A stretch of DNA of 38,490 nucleotides from Streptacidiphilus anmyonensis (GTDB taxonomy: Bacteria; Actinomycetota; Actinomycetes; Streptomycetales; Streptomycetaceae). Made by a program: the position numbers and the translations under genes. Shown here one piece after another: positions 1 through 7,642 of the stretch (its first letter is position 1; every line of letters begins with the position of its first letter). Location: NCBI RefSeq assembly GCF_000787855.1, contig NZ_BBPQ01000038.1, positions 1 to 38,490 on the forward strand, written 5' to 3'. A model generated the notes under the pieces. It was not told the origin of the DNA, searched no databases, and saw only the letters and a program-made list of their open reading frames with translations.

Positions 1-773
1 AGGGGCTGGGGTTGCCCGCGAAGATCGGTATCGCGACGGCGGTGGCCGTCGCGGCCGGGGTCGGGCTGGCGTTCGCGCTGTCGGGCAGCACGCCGCCGCA
101 CAAGCCGGTCGCGAAGCCCACGCCGCAGCCGGTGGCGAGTGCGCCCGCGCCGCGGCCCACCCCGAGCCCGACACTGCCTCCGCCGAGCCCGGCTCCGCAG
201 CCTGCGCTGCCCGCGCCGGTCCCGGCGACGGTCGTCAAGCCGTCCCCGAAGCCCGTGCCGAAGCCGCCGGCTCCCAAGCCCACGCCGAAGCCGACCCCCA
301 CCCCCACCCCGACGCCCGCGCCGCCTCCGCCGCCGCAGAGCTACTTCGTGGACTCCCTGCCGTTCCAGGGCGTGTCGAACACCGGCGGTCCGGCGATCGA
401 ACCGGACGCGCTGGACTGGGTCTGGCAGCGGCCGAACGGCGTCAGCATCGGCGGCACCGCCTACAAGCGCGGCGTCACCGTGGTCGCGCCGTCGAACACG
501 GTGATCGACCTGAACCGCAGCTGCAAGCTGTTCTCGGCGTCAGTGGGCATCGACGACATGACCTTGGGGCTCGGTTCGGCGCGGTTCACCGTCGAGGACG
601 GCACGTCGGGTGCGGTGCTGTGGCGGTCCGGGGTGATCCACGGCGGCGACCCGGCGGTGTCGTTCAGCGTGCCGTTGGACGGACTGACCTCGGTCCGCCT
701 GGTCGTCCACGGCTCGCACGGCTTCCTCGGCGGCCAGATCGCGGACTGGGCGGACGCCGGCTTCACCTGCTGA
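1..773 (+). CDS. NPCBM-domain membrane-anchored or secreted protein, 5' truncated
   Basis: The frame is open to the left edge of the window, so this is probably the C-terminal part of a longer protein; a TTG at 12 is the first start-like codon inside. What is visible: a hydrophobic segment at about residues 4-25 counted from that TTG (IGIATAVAVAAGVGLAFALS), a Pro/Thr/Lys-rich spacer to about residue 108, then a C-terminal beta-sandwich-like domain with the look of NPCBM/NEW2 carbohydrate-binding modules (Trp-containing start, a Gly-Val-Thr-Val strand, an Asn-Arg-Ser-Cys-Lys turn, GID-D, and a Gly-Phe-Thr-Cys end). The order membrane helix, wall-spanning linker and binding domain suggests an exported domain that contacts cell-wall or extracellular glycans. 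A kinase or other cytoplasmic part could lie upstream, outside the window. Domain assignment is by pattern only. Confidence 0.7.
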   Translation, partial: GLGLPAKIGIATAVAVAAGVGLAFALSGSTPPHKPVAKPTPQPVASAPAPRPTPSPTLPPPSPAPQPALPAPVPATVVKPSPKPVPKPPAPKPTPKPTPTPTPTPAPPPPPQSYFVDSLPFQGVSNTGGPAIEPDALDWVWQRPNGVSIGGTAYKRGVTVVAPSNTVIDLNRSCKLFSASVGIDDMTLGLGSARFTVEDGTSGAVLWRSGVIHGGDPAVSFSVPLDGLTSVRLVVHGSHGFLGGQIADWADAGFTC

Positions 774-847
774 GCCGCGCCGCGCGTGCCCCTCGGTCGC
801 GACCCTCGGTCCGCGGGGGCTCGGTCGCGGGGGCTCGGTCGCGGGCC
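774..847. repeat. Short tandem repeat between convergent genes
   Basis: A 14-bp unit (GCGGGGGCTCGGTC) is repeated perfectly in tandem at 813-826 and 827-840, with two degenerate copies just upstream (from 791). It lies between the convergent NPCBM and DsbA-like genes. It could form part of a transcription end region, but no clear hairpin is seen. Confidence 0.6.
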
Positions 848-1483
848 TCAGTCTTTCAGCTGCGCCACCTGACGCAGGGCCGACAGGAAGGTCTCCGTCT
901 CCTGCGCGCCCTGGACGGCGTACTTGCCGTCGAAGACGAACGTCGGCACGGCGCTCACGCCGATCTCACGGGCGTGCGCGAGCTCGCGCACGGTCTCGGC
1001 GCGGCCCTCGTCGGACGGCAGGAACGCCTCGACGCGCGCCCGGTCCAGCCCGGCGGCGACGGCGACGTCGGTCAGCGCGGCGAAGTCGGCGACGTCGACG
1101 CCGTCGGAGAAGTGCGCGGCGAGCAGCCGCTCCTTGAGCTCCGCCTGCACGGCCGACCCGTACTCCTGCTCGGCGAGCCAGAGCAGGCGGTGGCCGTGGA
1201 CGGTGTTGACGTGCAGCGCGGCGTCGAAGTCGTAGTCGATGCCCTCCTGCTTGCCGATGGCGGCCACCCGGTCGTCCATGGCACGCGACTGCGGGCCGTA
1301 GCGCTCCTCCAGCCACGCGCGGTGCGGGCTCGGCTCGGCTGGCGCGTCCGGGACGAGCTGGTACGGGCGGTAGACGACCTCGACGTCGGCTGCGCCCTCG
1401 AAGGCGGCGAGGGCACGGTCGAAACGGCGCTTGCCGATGTAGCACCAAGGGCAGGCGATGTCCGAGTAGATCTCGACCTTCAT
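848..1483 (-). CDS. DsbA family oxidoreductase (FrnE-like), 211 aa
   Basis: Thioredoxin-fold thiol oxidoreductase of the DsbA/FrnE class, probably cytosolic since no signal peptide is present. The protein opens with MKVEIYSDIACPWCYIG, giving a CPWC active site at Cys11-Cys14. The helical insert follows, and the C-terminal thioredoxin part carries the cis-Pro loop (GVSAVPTFVFDGKYAVQGAQ). The length is typical of the family. The start at 1483 is preferred over the upstream in-frame 1522 because GAGGAG lies 9 nt upstream and the motif starts immediately afterwards. It is codirectional with the universal stress gene about 100 bp upstream, which fits a stress or redox context. The FrnE name (frenolicin biosynthesis) reflects family resemblance only; no polyketide genes are nearby. 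Confidence 0.9.
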   Translation of the reverse strand: MKVEIYSDIACPWCYIGKRRFDRALAAFEGAADVEVVYRPYQLVPDAPAEPSPHRAWLEERYGPQSRAMDDRVAAIGKQEGIDYDFDAALHVNTVHGHRLLWLAEQEYGSAVQAELKERLLAAHFSDGVDVADFAALTDVAVAAGLDRARVEAFLPSDEGRAETVRELAHAREIGVSAVPTFVFDGKYAVQGAQETETFLSALRQVAQLKD

Positions 1484-1584
1484 ACGGGCAGGCTCCTCAC
1501 AGCTCCACGATTCTCTGCGCACTCAGAGAACGTGTCGGCGGCTCGGTTCATTCCCCGGGTTCGGCTGTGTCACCTTCGTCTTCG

Positions 1585-2073
1585 TCAACGCTTGGGACCC
1601 GGGACGAGCAGGACGGGGCAGAGCGCGTGGAACAGCAGCGCGGAGGCCACCGACCCGACGAGTAGGCGGGAGAACCCGCCGTTGCCCCGGGCCCCGAGCA
1701 CGAGCGTGTGCTGCCGCGCGGACGCGTCGAGCAGCAGCGTGATCGGATCCCCGGCGACGACGTGCAGGGTCGGCGCGACGGTCGCCCCCGGCACGTTCGC
1801 GGAGGCGGCGGCGACGCCCCGCTGGACGACGTCCGTCATCCCCACGAGCAGCCGGTCGACACTGTCCTGCATCACGTCCTCCAGCCCGGCGGTCACGACG
1901 CTGGGCGTGGGGTTCACGGCGGCGAGGACGCGCAGCGGCAGCCCGTGCACGTGCGCCTCCTGGAGCGCCCGCTCCAACGCCCACAACGACCCGTCCGAGC
2001 CGTCCACCCCGACGAGGACGCCGGGCTCGGCATCGGTGGGCGGCAGCTCGTGCGAGACGGGGAGTGGACGCAT
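1585..2073 (-). CDS. Universal stress protein (UspA family), 162 aa
   Basis: Single-domain Usp protein. The N-terminal strand GVLVGVDGSDGSLWALERAL carries the Asp of the nucleotide pocket. The C-terminal ATP-binding signature is G-x2-G-x9-G-S/T, seen as GARGNGGFSRLLVGSVASALL, and the end VLLVPGPKR is typical. Proteins of this type bind ATP or AMP as cytosolic dimers and accumulate under stress. The 162-aa length equals one Usp domain; many actinomycete members are tandem two-domain proteins of about 290 aa, so this is the short form. It is followed 101 bp downstream by the DsbA-like gene on the same strand. Function beyond stress-linked nucleotide binding cannot be said. Confidence 0.93.
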   Translation of the reverse strand: MRPLPVSHELPPTDAEPGVLVGVDGSDGSLWALERALQEAHVHGLPLRVLAAVNPTPSVVTAGLEDVMQDSVDRLLVGMTDVVQRGVAAASANVPGATVAPTLHVVAGDPITLLLDASARQHTLVLGARGNGGFSRLLVGSVASALLFHALCPVLLVPGPKR

Positions 2074-2418
2074 GCAGTCATGATGCGGCGGCCTGGTGAC
2101 GAGCGGTCAGCTGCAACACGCCCTTCGGAAGCGGGGCGTCACCCCTGGGCACCGGGCACGCCGAACGCCACACCCCCGCGGCTCCCCAGCACGCGGCCAG
2201 CCCGCCTCGCCGCCCAGGGCAGGCGGCCCAGGCGGGTGCTGCGCGGGCGGCCCCGACAAGGCACCCCAGGCAACCGGTCCGGCGGACAGGCCGAGCGGCT
2301 CTGGCGGGGCCCGGCCGGCGGCCCGAGCCTGCCCGGCAAGCGACCCGGGCCGGCGGCCCAGGCGGGTGCCGCGCGAGCGGCCCAGGCGGGCTGCCGGGCG
2401 GTCCGGGCAGGGACCTGG
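2074..2418. repeat. 345-bp GC-rich intergenic region with direct repeats
   Basis: The region separates the 3' end of the cyclase-like gene from the start of the universal stress gene (both minus). A 30-bp element beginning GCGGCCCAGGCGGGTGC occurs at 2223-2252 and 2353-2382 with two mismatches, and a shorter third copy starts at 2377. No gene with a ribosome-binding site or family resemblance is visible on either strand. The promoter of the stress gene should lie at its right-hand... that is, in the part adjoining 2074, but no convincing hexamers were found. Confidence 0.5.
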
Positions 2419-5241
2419 TCAGCCGCCGACTGCCGGGATGGACGGGCTGCGGAGGTCCGACCAGCAGCTGCCCCTGCGGCTGTGGAGGCGTCGGACCCAC
2501 AGTTCCGTGGCTATGAGCTCCGGCAGGCCGTCCAGAGGGCCGGGGGTGGTCTCCGAGGTGGCCGCGGCGAGCGCCTTGCGGGCGTGGGGGACGTCGATGA
2601 CGCCCCAGCGGCCCAGGAGGGAGGTGGCGAGGAGGTGGTCCAGCGCCGGACCGGATCGGCGGAGGCCGGCGCGCATGGTGGCGGTCGAGGGCGAGGCGTC
2701 GTGGGGGGCCGGGCCGGTGGTGGCGAGGTCGTCCAGGAAGGTCGTGACGCCCGCGCCCGCGAGGACCGCGCGGAGGATGCCCTGGCGGGCGCCGGGCTGG
2801 ATCCGGGCGCGGTCGGGGACCTGTCGGCAGGCGCGGACGACCTGGTTGTCGAGGAACGGCGCGTGCAGACGGCGGCCGCGCGCGTCGGGCGCGGATTCGA
2901 CGACCTGGGCCAGGACCCGGAAGTCCGCCGCGCGGCGTTGGAGCGCGAGGCGGGCGCGGCGAGCGCCCGGCCGCTCGTCGGGAGCGCCGGCGCGCGCCGC
3001 GAGTCGCAGCCGGTTGGCGACCGCGCCGCGCGCGCCCTCGGTGAGCCAGTCCGCCGCAGGGCCCGGCGTGCACCAGGCGAGCGCGCGGGTCGAGGCCTCG
3101 CCAGCGCTGCCACGGTGCGGCGACGCCCCGGGGAGCCCGCGGAGCAGGGCCGCGGCCGCGGCCTCCAGGCCCTCGACGTAGCCGGTGCGCGCGAGCCGAC
3201 GCGCGGCGCGGACGACGGAGACGGGCGTCCCGAGCCCGGCGGCGCCGAGCGCGGCGCTGTCGGCGCGGGTGAGCGCCGCGACGGGCCGCAGCAGCGGACT
3301 GCGGCGGCGGTCGTAGAGCAGGTCGGCGAGGCGGGCCGGGTGACCGTCGAGAACCTGGCGTGCCCCGTGGCCGCTGATGTGCTCGACCCCGGCGGCCGCG
3401 AGGCGCGCGCGTTGGCGGACGGCGGTGACCAGGGCGGGGCCGGGCTCGTCGGTCAGCGGACCGGCCAGCGGATCGTCGGCGAGGTCGGCGAAGGGCAGCG
3501 CGTCCTGGCCGCCCGGCACCACCACATGGTCGATCCGGTCGGCCACGGCTTCGGCGATCGCGCGGGCGCGCAGCAGTTCGGCCTCGCGGCCGGGGCCGAG
3601 CGGGGCGCCGGTCGCGCCCTCGGCGTCGGTGTAGGTGATGGCGAGCAGCGTGTCGGTCTCCGGCTCGCTCACCGCTCCGTTCCTGGCCCAGGAGCCACGG
3701 ACCGCGCCGGTGCGGCGCGGCGCGGCGCTCGCCTCGTCCGGATCCACGCCCGGCGGCCCGTGGCGCAGCGTGCGCGAGCTGCGGGGATCACCCCAGCGTT
3801 CCTCGCTGAACGTGCCGAGCGTCGGGTGCCGGGCCGACGCGGTGCCGGACGGGAGGGTCGCGGGATCCGGATCCGGATCCGGATGCCGCTCCCCGCCCAG
3901 GTCCGGTTCGGTCTCGTCGGAGCCGCCGTAGAAGAACGATGTGCTGCCCGGTCGCTGGGTGCGCGAGGAGGTGACGGCTCCGGAGGCGCGGGGGATTCCG
4001 GCCGCGAGCAGGGTCAGCACCGTCGAGGCGCTGCCGCCCGAGAGGTCGACGCTGACGGCGGGGCGGGGCGTCAGCGTGCCGCCGCCGTGGGCCGTGCCGT
4101 TGACGGTGCCATTGGCAGTGCCGCGCCCCGGGTCGCGCCCGGCCCGACTCTGCTCGCGGTCGTGGTCGTGGTCGGACTCGTCATCGCCGTAGTCGGCCGC
4201 AGCCGGGCCGCGACGGAAGTGCCGGCCGGGCATCCCGCCGGGCGGGTCCGGGTCGGCCCGGCGGGCGGCGAACCCGGGCTGCGACGCGCCGGACCAGCCC
4301 GAACCCCACCGTGCGGCCACACCGGCGACCCCCGGGGCACCCGCTCCTGCCGAACCTGCCGTCGTGCCTGCGCCGCCCGTGCCCGCCCCGCCCGCGGCCG
4401 CCTCGTCCGACGCCGCCCGCAGCATGCCCGCGCCGAACGCCGAACGCGGCGCGGGCGTGCGGACGCGCAGGCGGACGGACTCCAGCAGCGAGCGGGTGAC
4501 CTCGGCCGTCGCGGATGCCTCGGTCATCTCGTAGCTGCCGACCCCGCCCGGCAGCGACTCGTAGGCGGCGACGTCCGGCGCGCCGGCCCGCATGCTGAGC
4601 GCCTGCCCCGGGGTGACGCGGCGCACGCCCAGGAACGGACTCGTGTCGCCGACCCCCTCGGGCGAGTCCGGCAGGGCCAGCCGCGCGGCGAGGTGCACGT
4701 GGTCGACGGGCGCCTCGACCAGGTCGGCCAGCGGTAGGGCGGCCGTCGCCCAGGCGGTGCCGCCGCGCCAGCCGGTGTAGTAGACGGGCTGGACGCCGGC
4801 GAGGTCGCCCAGGACGGCGACACGTGTGCCCTGCTGGAGGACGACGACGTAGCTGCCCGGCCAGGTGGTCAGATGCCGCAGGGCGCCGCCGCTGGTGGCC
4901 AGCAGGGCGGTGCGCAGCGCCGAGTCGGCCGCGCCGCAGCGGCCGAGGACGAAGAGGCGGGCCAGCGCGCCGTCGTCCGGCGGGAACGCGGGCGTCGGCG
5001 CTCCGGTCTCGGACGGGGCGGGGAGCTGGTCGAGCTCGGGGAAGCCGTTCTGCACGACGTGCCGGTGATGCCGGCGGTGACGGTAGACGGCGACGCCGCG
5101 GATCTCGTCCGGGCGCCAGTCGCCGACGACCCACAACGGGTCGTTCCCGGGCCAGAGCAGGCGTCCGCCGACGGGCCGCAACGCGGCGGCCTCCTGCCCG
5201 GCCCTGCCGCGCACGCCGTTCCAGCCCACCACCCACCGCAT
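2419..5241 (-). CDS. Asparagine synthetase / lasso-peptide cyclase-like protein with two large insertions, 940 aa
   Basis: The N-terminal about 230 residues resemble the inactive glutaminase half of lasso-type cyclases: there is no Cys2 nucleophile (the start is MRWVVGW), and blocks such as GDLAGVQPVYYT and GVRRVTPGQALSMRAG are present. The C-terminal part resembles the AMP-forming synthetase domain. The PP-loop expected as SGGxDS reads S401-G-G-S-A405-S406, so the Asp is Ala. Two low-complexity stretches (about 275-390, Gly/Ala/Asp/His-rich, and about 421-540, Pro/Asp/Arg-rich with DPDPDPDP) flank the PP-loop, explaining 940 aa against a usual length of about 600. The start at 5241 is supported by GGGGAGG 5 nt upstream. 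No precursor peptide, leader peptidase, B1 protein or transporter is next to it. It may belong to the actinomycete group annotated as albusnodin/ikarugamycin-type macrolactam cyclases; that label is from memory and is not proof of activity. Confidence 0.75.
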   Translation of the reverse strand: MRWVVGWNGVRGRAGQEAAALRPVGGRLLWPGNDPLWVVGDWRPDEIRGVAVYRHRRHHRHVVQNGFPELDQLPAPSETGAPTPAFPPDDGALARLFVLGRCGAADSALRTALLATSGGALRHLTTWPGSYVVVLQQGTRVAVLGDLAGVQPVYYTGWRGGTAWATAALPLADLVEAPVDHVHLAARLALPDSPEGVGDTSPFLGVRRVTPGQALSMRAGAPDVAAYESLPGGVGSYEMTEASATAEVTRSLLESVRLRVRTPAPRSAFGAGMLRAASDEAAAGGAGTGGAGTTAGSAGAGAPGVAGVAARWGSGWSGASQPGFAARRADPDPPGGMPGRHFRRGPAAADYGDDESDHDHDREQSRAGRDPGRGTANGTVNGTAHGGGTLTPRPAVSVDLSGGSASTVLTLLAAGIPRASGAVTSSRTQRPGSTSFFYGGSDETEPDLGGERHPDPDPDPATLPSGTASARHPTLGTFSEERWGDPRSSRTLRHGPPGVDPDEASAAPRRTGAVRGSWARNGAVSEPETDTLLAITYTDAEGATGAPLGPGREAELLRARAIAEAVADRIDHVVVPGGQDALPFADLADDPLAGPLTDEPGPALVTAVRQRARLAAAGVEHISGHGARQVLDGHPARLADLLYDRRRSPLLRPVAALTRADSAALGAAGLGTPVSVVRAARRLARTGYVEGLEAAAAALLRGLPGASPHRGSAGEASTRALAWCTPGPAADWLTEGARGAVANRLRLAARAGAPDERPGARRARLALQRRAADFRVLAQVVESAPDARGRRLHAPFLDNQVVRACRQVPDRARIQPGARQGILRAVLAGAGVTTFLDDLATTGPAPHDASPSTATMRAGLRRSGPALDHLLATSLLGRWGVIDVPHARKALAAATSETTPGPLDGLPELIATELWVRRLHSRRGSCWSDLRSPSIPAVGG
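3863..3884. repeat. GGATCC-type hexamer repeat inside the cyclase-like gene
   Basis: GGATCC is repeated in tandem three times plus a partial copy. It encodes the Asp-Pro run of the second low-complexity insertion and suggests expansion by slippage. Confidence 0.7.
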
Positions 5242-5264
5242 CGTCGCCTCCCCGGCAAGGCAGC

Positions 5265-5279
5265 ACGGTGCCGCACCGT
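5265..5279 (-). promoter_or_regulatory. Hairpin in leader of cyclase-like gene
   Basis: Perfect inverted repeat ACGGTGC-C-GCACCGT, 24 nt upstream of the ATG at 5241 and just before its Shine-Dalgarno sequence. It could be an operator or an mRNA hairpin; its role is unknown. Confidence 0.4.
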
Positions 5280-5856
5280 CAGCTCACATGGTGCCAGCTC
5301 ACGGCTCGCACGTCGGCGGCCTCGCAGAGATCGACTCCCGTTCGCGATGCAGTTGTTGATCACTCGTCAGCTCTCATCGGCGCACGCATGCGATAAAGCG
5401 GGACAAACCATCCGGCACGCGCGCGCCAGGTCACGCGCACGACGGGTCGGGGCCTGGGCCATCCCCTCCGTGGTCCGGGCCCCGACCCCTGGGGCCACGG
5501 ACCGGGAGGGTCCGGTCGGGCGAGCCCCACGCCCGCCCCGGACTGTGCGGCGCCTTCGCGGCCCGAGGGGTGTCCGCACACCCCCCGGGCCGGTCCGCCG
5601 CCGCGCGGGGATGTACGGCGACGGCGTCCCCCGACCCGCCGAGTCCTCGACGGCAGGCCGACCCACGCCACCATGCAACTGCCGGGACCACGGCTCAGGG
5701 AGGGGGCACGGCGGGGCGCACCGCCGCACGCGCCAGGGGCATAGGCCAGCAATCCGGCGTACGCCTGTGCGGTTCAGTTCGGCGGAATCCGCAGGCAGGA
5801 GACCGGTCGTCTCGGCCGGGGCCGGTACCGGTTCCCGCCATCCGGTACAAGACCCC

Positions 5857-5885
5857 TTAACCCTGGGAACCCGGGGAACTACTCT
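5857..5885 (+). promoter_or_regulatory. Probable sigma-70-type promoter of TPR regulator
   Basis: TTAACC at 5857-5862 and TACTCT at 5880-5885 are separated by 17 bp, matching the spacing of housekeeping (HrdB-type) promoters. Transcription would start near 5892, giving a leader of about 130 nt before the ATG at 6024 that contains the 9-bp repeats. Confidence 0.5.
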
Positions 5886-5953
5886 GGGTGTTATCAGTCA
5901 GGATGGGTGATATCCCGTCAAGGGGCTCCCCTCCAGGGGCAGTCGGATCAAAA

Positions 5954-5989
5954 TCAGAACAGTCAGAGCATTCGGAGCGGTCAGAGCAG
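5954..5989 (+). repeat. Four tandem 9-bp repeats in the leader of the TPR regulator
   Basis: TCAGAACAG (5954-5962), TCAGAGCAT (5963-5971), TCGGAGCGG (5972-5980) and TCAGAGCAG (5981-5989) follow each other without gaps. The block lies between the predicted promoter and the start codon at 6024, so it would be in the untranslated leader, or in an N-terminal extension if translation began at 5907. Confidence 0.75.
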
Positions 5990-6023
5990 TGGGGACCGGG
6001 CAGTCGAGGGGGTGCAGCCGGGG

Positions 6024-7505
6024 ATGGTGGCCAACGGGCGCGGACCGAACGAGAAGCTGGGCTCCCTGCTGGCGCTCGCCGGCATCAGCAACGCGGGGCT
6101 CGCCCGGCGCGTCAACGACCTGGGCGCGCAACGCGGCCTGACGTTCCGGTACGACAAGACGTCGGTGGCCCGGTGGGTCACCAAGGGCATGGTCCCGCAG
6201 GGGCCCGTGCCGCACCTGATCGCGACGGCGATCGGCGGCAAGCTCGGCCGGAGCGTCCCGCTGGAGGAGATCGGCCTGGGCAGCGCCGATCCGACGCCCG
6301 AGGTCGGCCTTTCCTTCCCGCGCGACGTCCCCGCGGCGGTGCGCGCCGCCACCGAGCTGTGGCGTCTGGATCCCGGGCGGGCCCGCAAACCCGGTGCGAC
6401 CGGCCCGGGTTGGTGGGACAGCCTGGCCGGCACCTTCTCGGTCGCCGCGTACGCCACGCCCGTCTCGCGCTGGCTGATCACGCCCGTCGACGGCTCGGTC
6501 GCCCGCGAGGCGACGGCCGCCGCCTCGTTCACCGACGTGCACGAGCCCTCCGACCTGGCCCGCCTCGCCGACGCGCAGGGCCGCCCGTACCGCGTGGGCC
6601 ACGCCGACGCGGCGAAGCTGCGCATGGCCGCCGAGGAGGCCCGCCGCTGGGACTCCCGTTACGGCGGCGGGGACTGGCGCTCCTCCATGGTCCCCGAGTG
6701 CCTGCGTCGTGACGCGGCGCCGCTGCTGCTCGCCTCGTACAGCGACGAGGTCGGCCGGGCGCTGTTCGGCGCGACGGCGGAGCTGAGCCGCCTGGCCGGC
6801 TGGATGGCCTTCGACACCGGCCAGCACGAGGCCGCGCAGCGCTACTACATCCAGGCGCTCCGGCTCGCCCGCGCGGCGGCCGACGTGCCGCTGGGCGGGT
6901 ACGTCCTCGCCTCGATGAGCCTCCAGGCCACCTACCGCGGCGCGGCCGAGGAGGGCGTCGACCTGGCGCAGGCGGCGGTGGAACGCAACCGCGGGCTCGC
7001 GACCGCGCGCACGATGAGCTTCTTCCGGCTGGTCGAGTCCAGAGCGCACGCCCGCGCGGGCGACGCGACGGCGTGCGCAGCAGCGCTCGCGGCGGCCGAG
7101 AGCTGGCTGGAACGGTCCAGGACCGGAGATCCGGACCCCGCCTGGATCGACTTCTACACCTGGGACCGTCTCGCGGCCGATGCGGCCGAGGGCTTCCGCG
7201 ACCTCGGCATGCCGGGCAAGGTGCGCGAGTTCACCGAGCGCGCGCTCGCGCGCCCCACCGAGGAGTACGTGCGCTCGCACGGCCTGCGCCTCATCGTCTC
7301 GGCCATGGCCGAACTGGACCAGGGCGAGCTGGAGCGCGCGGTCGCGGCGGGCAACCGCGCCTTGGACGTGGCCGGAAGGATCTCGTCGCAGCGGACCCGC
7401 GAGTACCTGGGCGAGATGCTCAAGCGGTTGGACCGCTTCAAGGGCGAACGCATCGCGGAGGAGCTCGTCGAACGGGCGAGGCTCACCCTGGCCGCGCCCG
7501 CATAG
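6024..7505 (+). CDS. NsdA/NsdB-like regulatory protein with HTH-like N-terminus and TPR repeats, 493 aa
   Basis: Cytosolic regulatory protein of the type represented by NsdA/NsdB in Streptomyces coelicolor, whose loss raises antibiotic production and alters sporulation (family knowledge). The N-terminal about 85 residues ([18 protein letters not shown], then an Arg/Trp-containing helix SVARWVTKG) look like a divergent helix-turn-helix. From about residue 230 there are Ala/Leu-rich helical pairs consistent with TPR units ([31 protein letters not shown]), continuing to the C-terminus. The start at 6024 is preferred to the upstream in-frame 5907 because the family usually begins [13 protein letters not shown] and GAGGGGG lies 11 nt upstream; the extra 39 residues are encoded by the repeat-bearing leader. 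The next gene, a metabolic oxidase, has its own promoter-like element, so this is probably monocistronic. Targets are unknown. Confidence 0.82.
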   Translation: MVANGRGPNEKLGSLLALAGISNAGLARRVNDLGAQRGLTFRYDKTSVARWVTKGMVPQGPVPHLIATAIGGKLGRSVPLEEIGLGSADPTPEVGLSFPRDVPAAVRAATELWRLDPGRARKPGATGPGWWDSLAGTFSVAAYATPVSRWLITPVDGSVAREATAAASFTDVHEPSDLARLADAQGRPYRVGHADAAKLRMAAEEARRWDSRYGGGDWRSSMVPECLRRDAAPLLLASYSDEVGRALFGATAELSRLAGWMAFDTGQHEAAQRYYIQALRLARAAADVPLGGYVLASMSLQATYRGAAEEGVDLAQAAVERNRGLATARTMSFFRLVESRAHARAGDATACAAALAAAESWLERSRTGDPDPAWIDFYTWDRLAADAAEGFRDLGMPGKVREFTERALARPTEEYVRSHGLRLIVSAMAELDQGELERAVAAGNRALDVAGRISSQRTREYLGEMLKRLDRFKGERIAEELVERARLTLAAPA

Positions 7506-7530
7506 GCCGCACCCGCCCGGGACGCACGGT

Positions 7531-7590
7531 GCGGACCGGGCGGACCGGGCGGACGGGGCGGACGGGTGCGGACGGGTGCGGACGGGGCGG
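7531..7590. repeat. Tandem GCGGACSGG repeats after the regulator
   Basis: Six copies of a 9-10 bp unit (GCGGACCGG or GCGGACGGG, some with an extra T) run without interruption in the 137-bp gap between the TPR regulator and the L-2-hydroxyglutarate oxidase. No long hairpin is formed. They may be a slippage-derived spacer. Confidence 0.7.
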
Positions 7591-7630
7591 CAGATGGAGC
7601 ACAACGCCACACCGCCGTACCGGGTGCAAC

Positions 7631-7636
7631 TAAGGT
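7631..7636 (+). promoter_or_regulatory. -10 element for a leaderless lhgO transcript
   Basis: TAAGGT ends exactly 6 nt before the ATG at 7643. With no Shine-Dalgarno sequence upstream, this is the arrangement expected for a leaderless mRNA starting at the A of the start codon. Confidence 0.55.
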
Positions 7637-7642
7637 GCCAGC

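Larger units (their letters stand above)
5242..6023. promoter_or_regulatory. 782-bp divergent intergenic region
   Basis: It lies between the cyclase-like gene (minus) and the TPR regulator (plus). On the minus side, the leader of the cyclase-like gene contains a perfect hairpin, ACGGTGC-C-GCACCGT, at 5265-5279. On the plus side there is a good promoter at 5857-5885 and a run of 9-bp repeats at 5954-5989 (separate entries). The middle (about 5400-5800) is GC-rich and no gene with an RBS was recognised. A short GTG frame at 5363 on the minus strand starts MINNCIANGSRSL but runs into the cyclase-like gene and lacks an RBS, so I do not call it. Confidence 0.55.

Noticed and set aside
1708-4737. 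1009-aa plus-strand open frame
   Set aside because: Antisense shadow of the cyclase-like gene caused by high GC; Arg/Gly/Ala-rich with no domain.
4869-5363. Short frame starting MINNCIANGSRSL as a possible lasso precursor
   Set aside because: No RBS, no leader motif or core with an acidic residue at position 7-9, and the frame runs into the cyclase-like gene.
7531-7590. CRISPR-like array
   Set aside because: Units are 9-10 bp with no spacers and no cas genes in the window.
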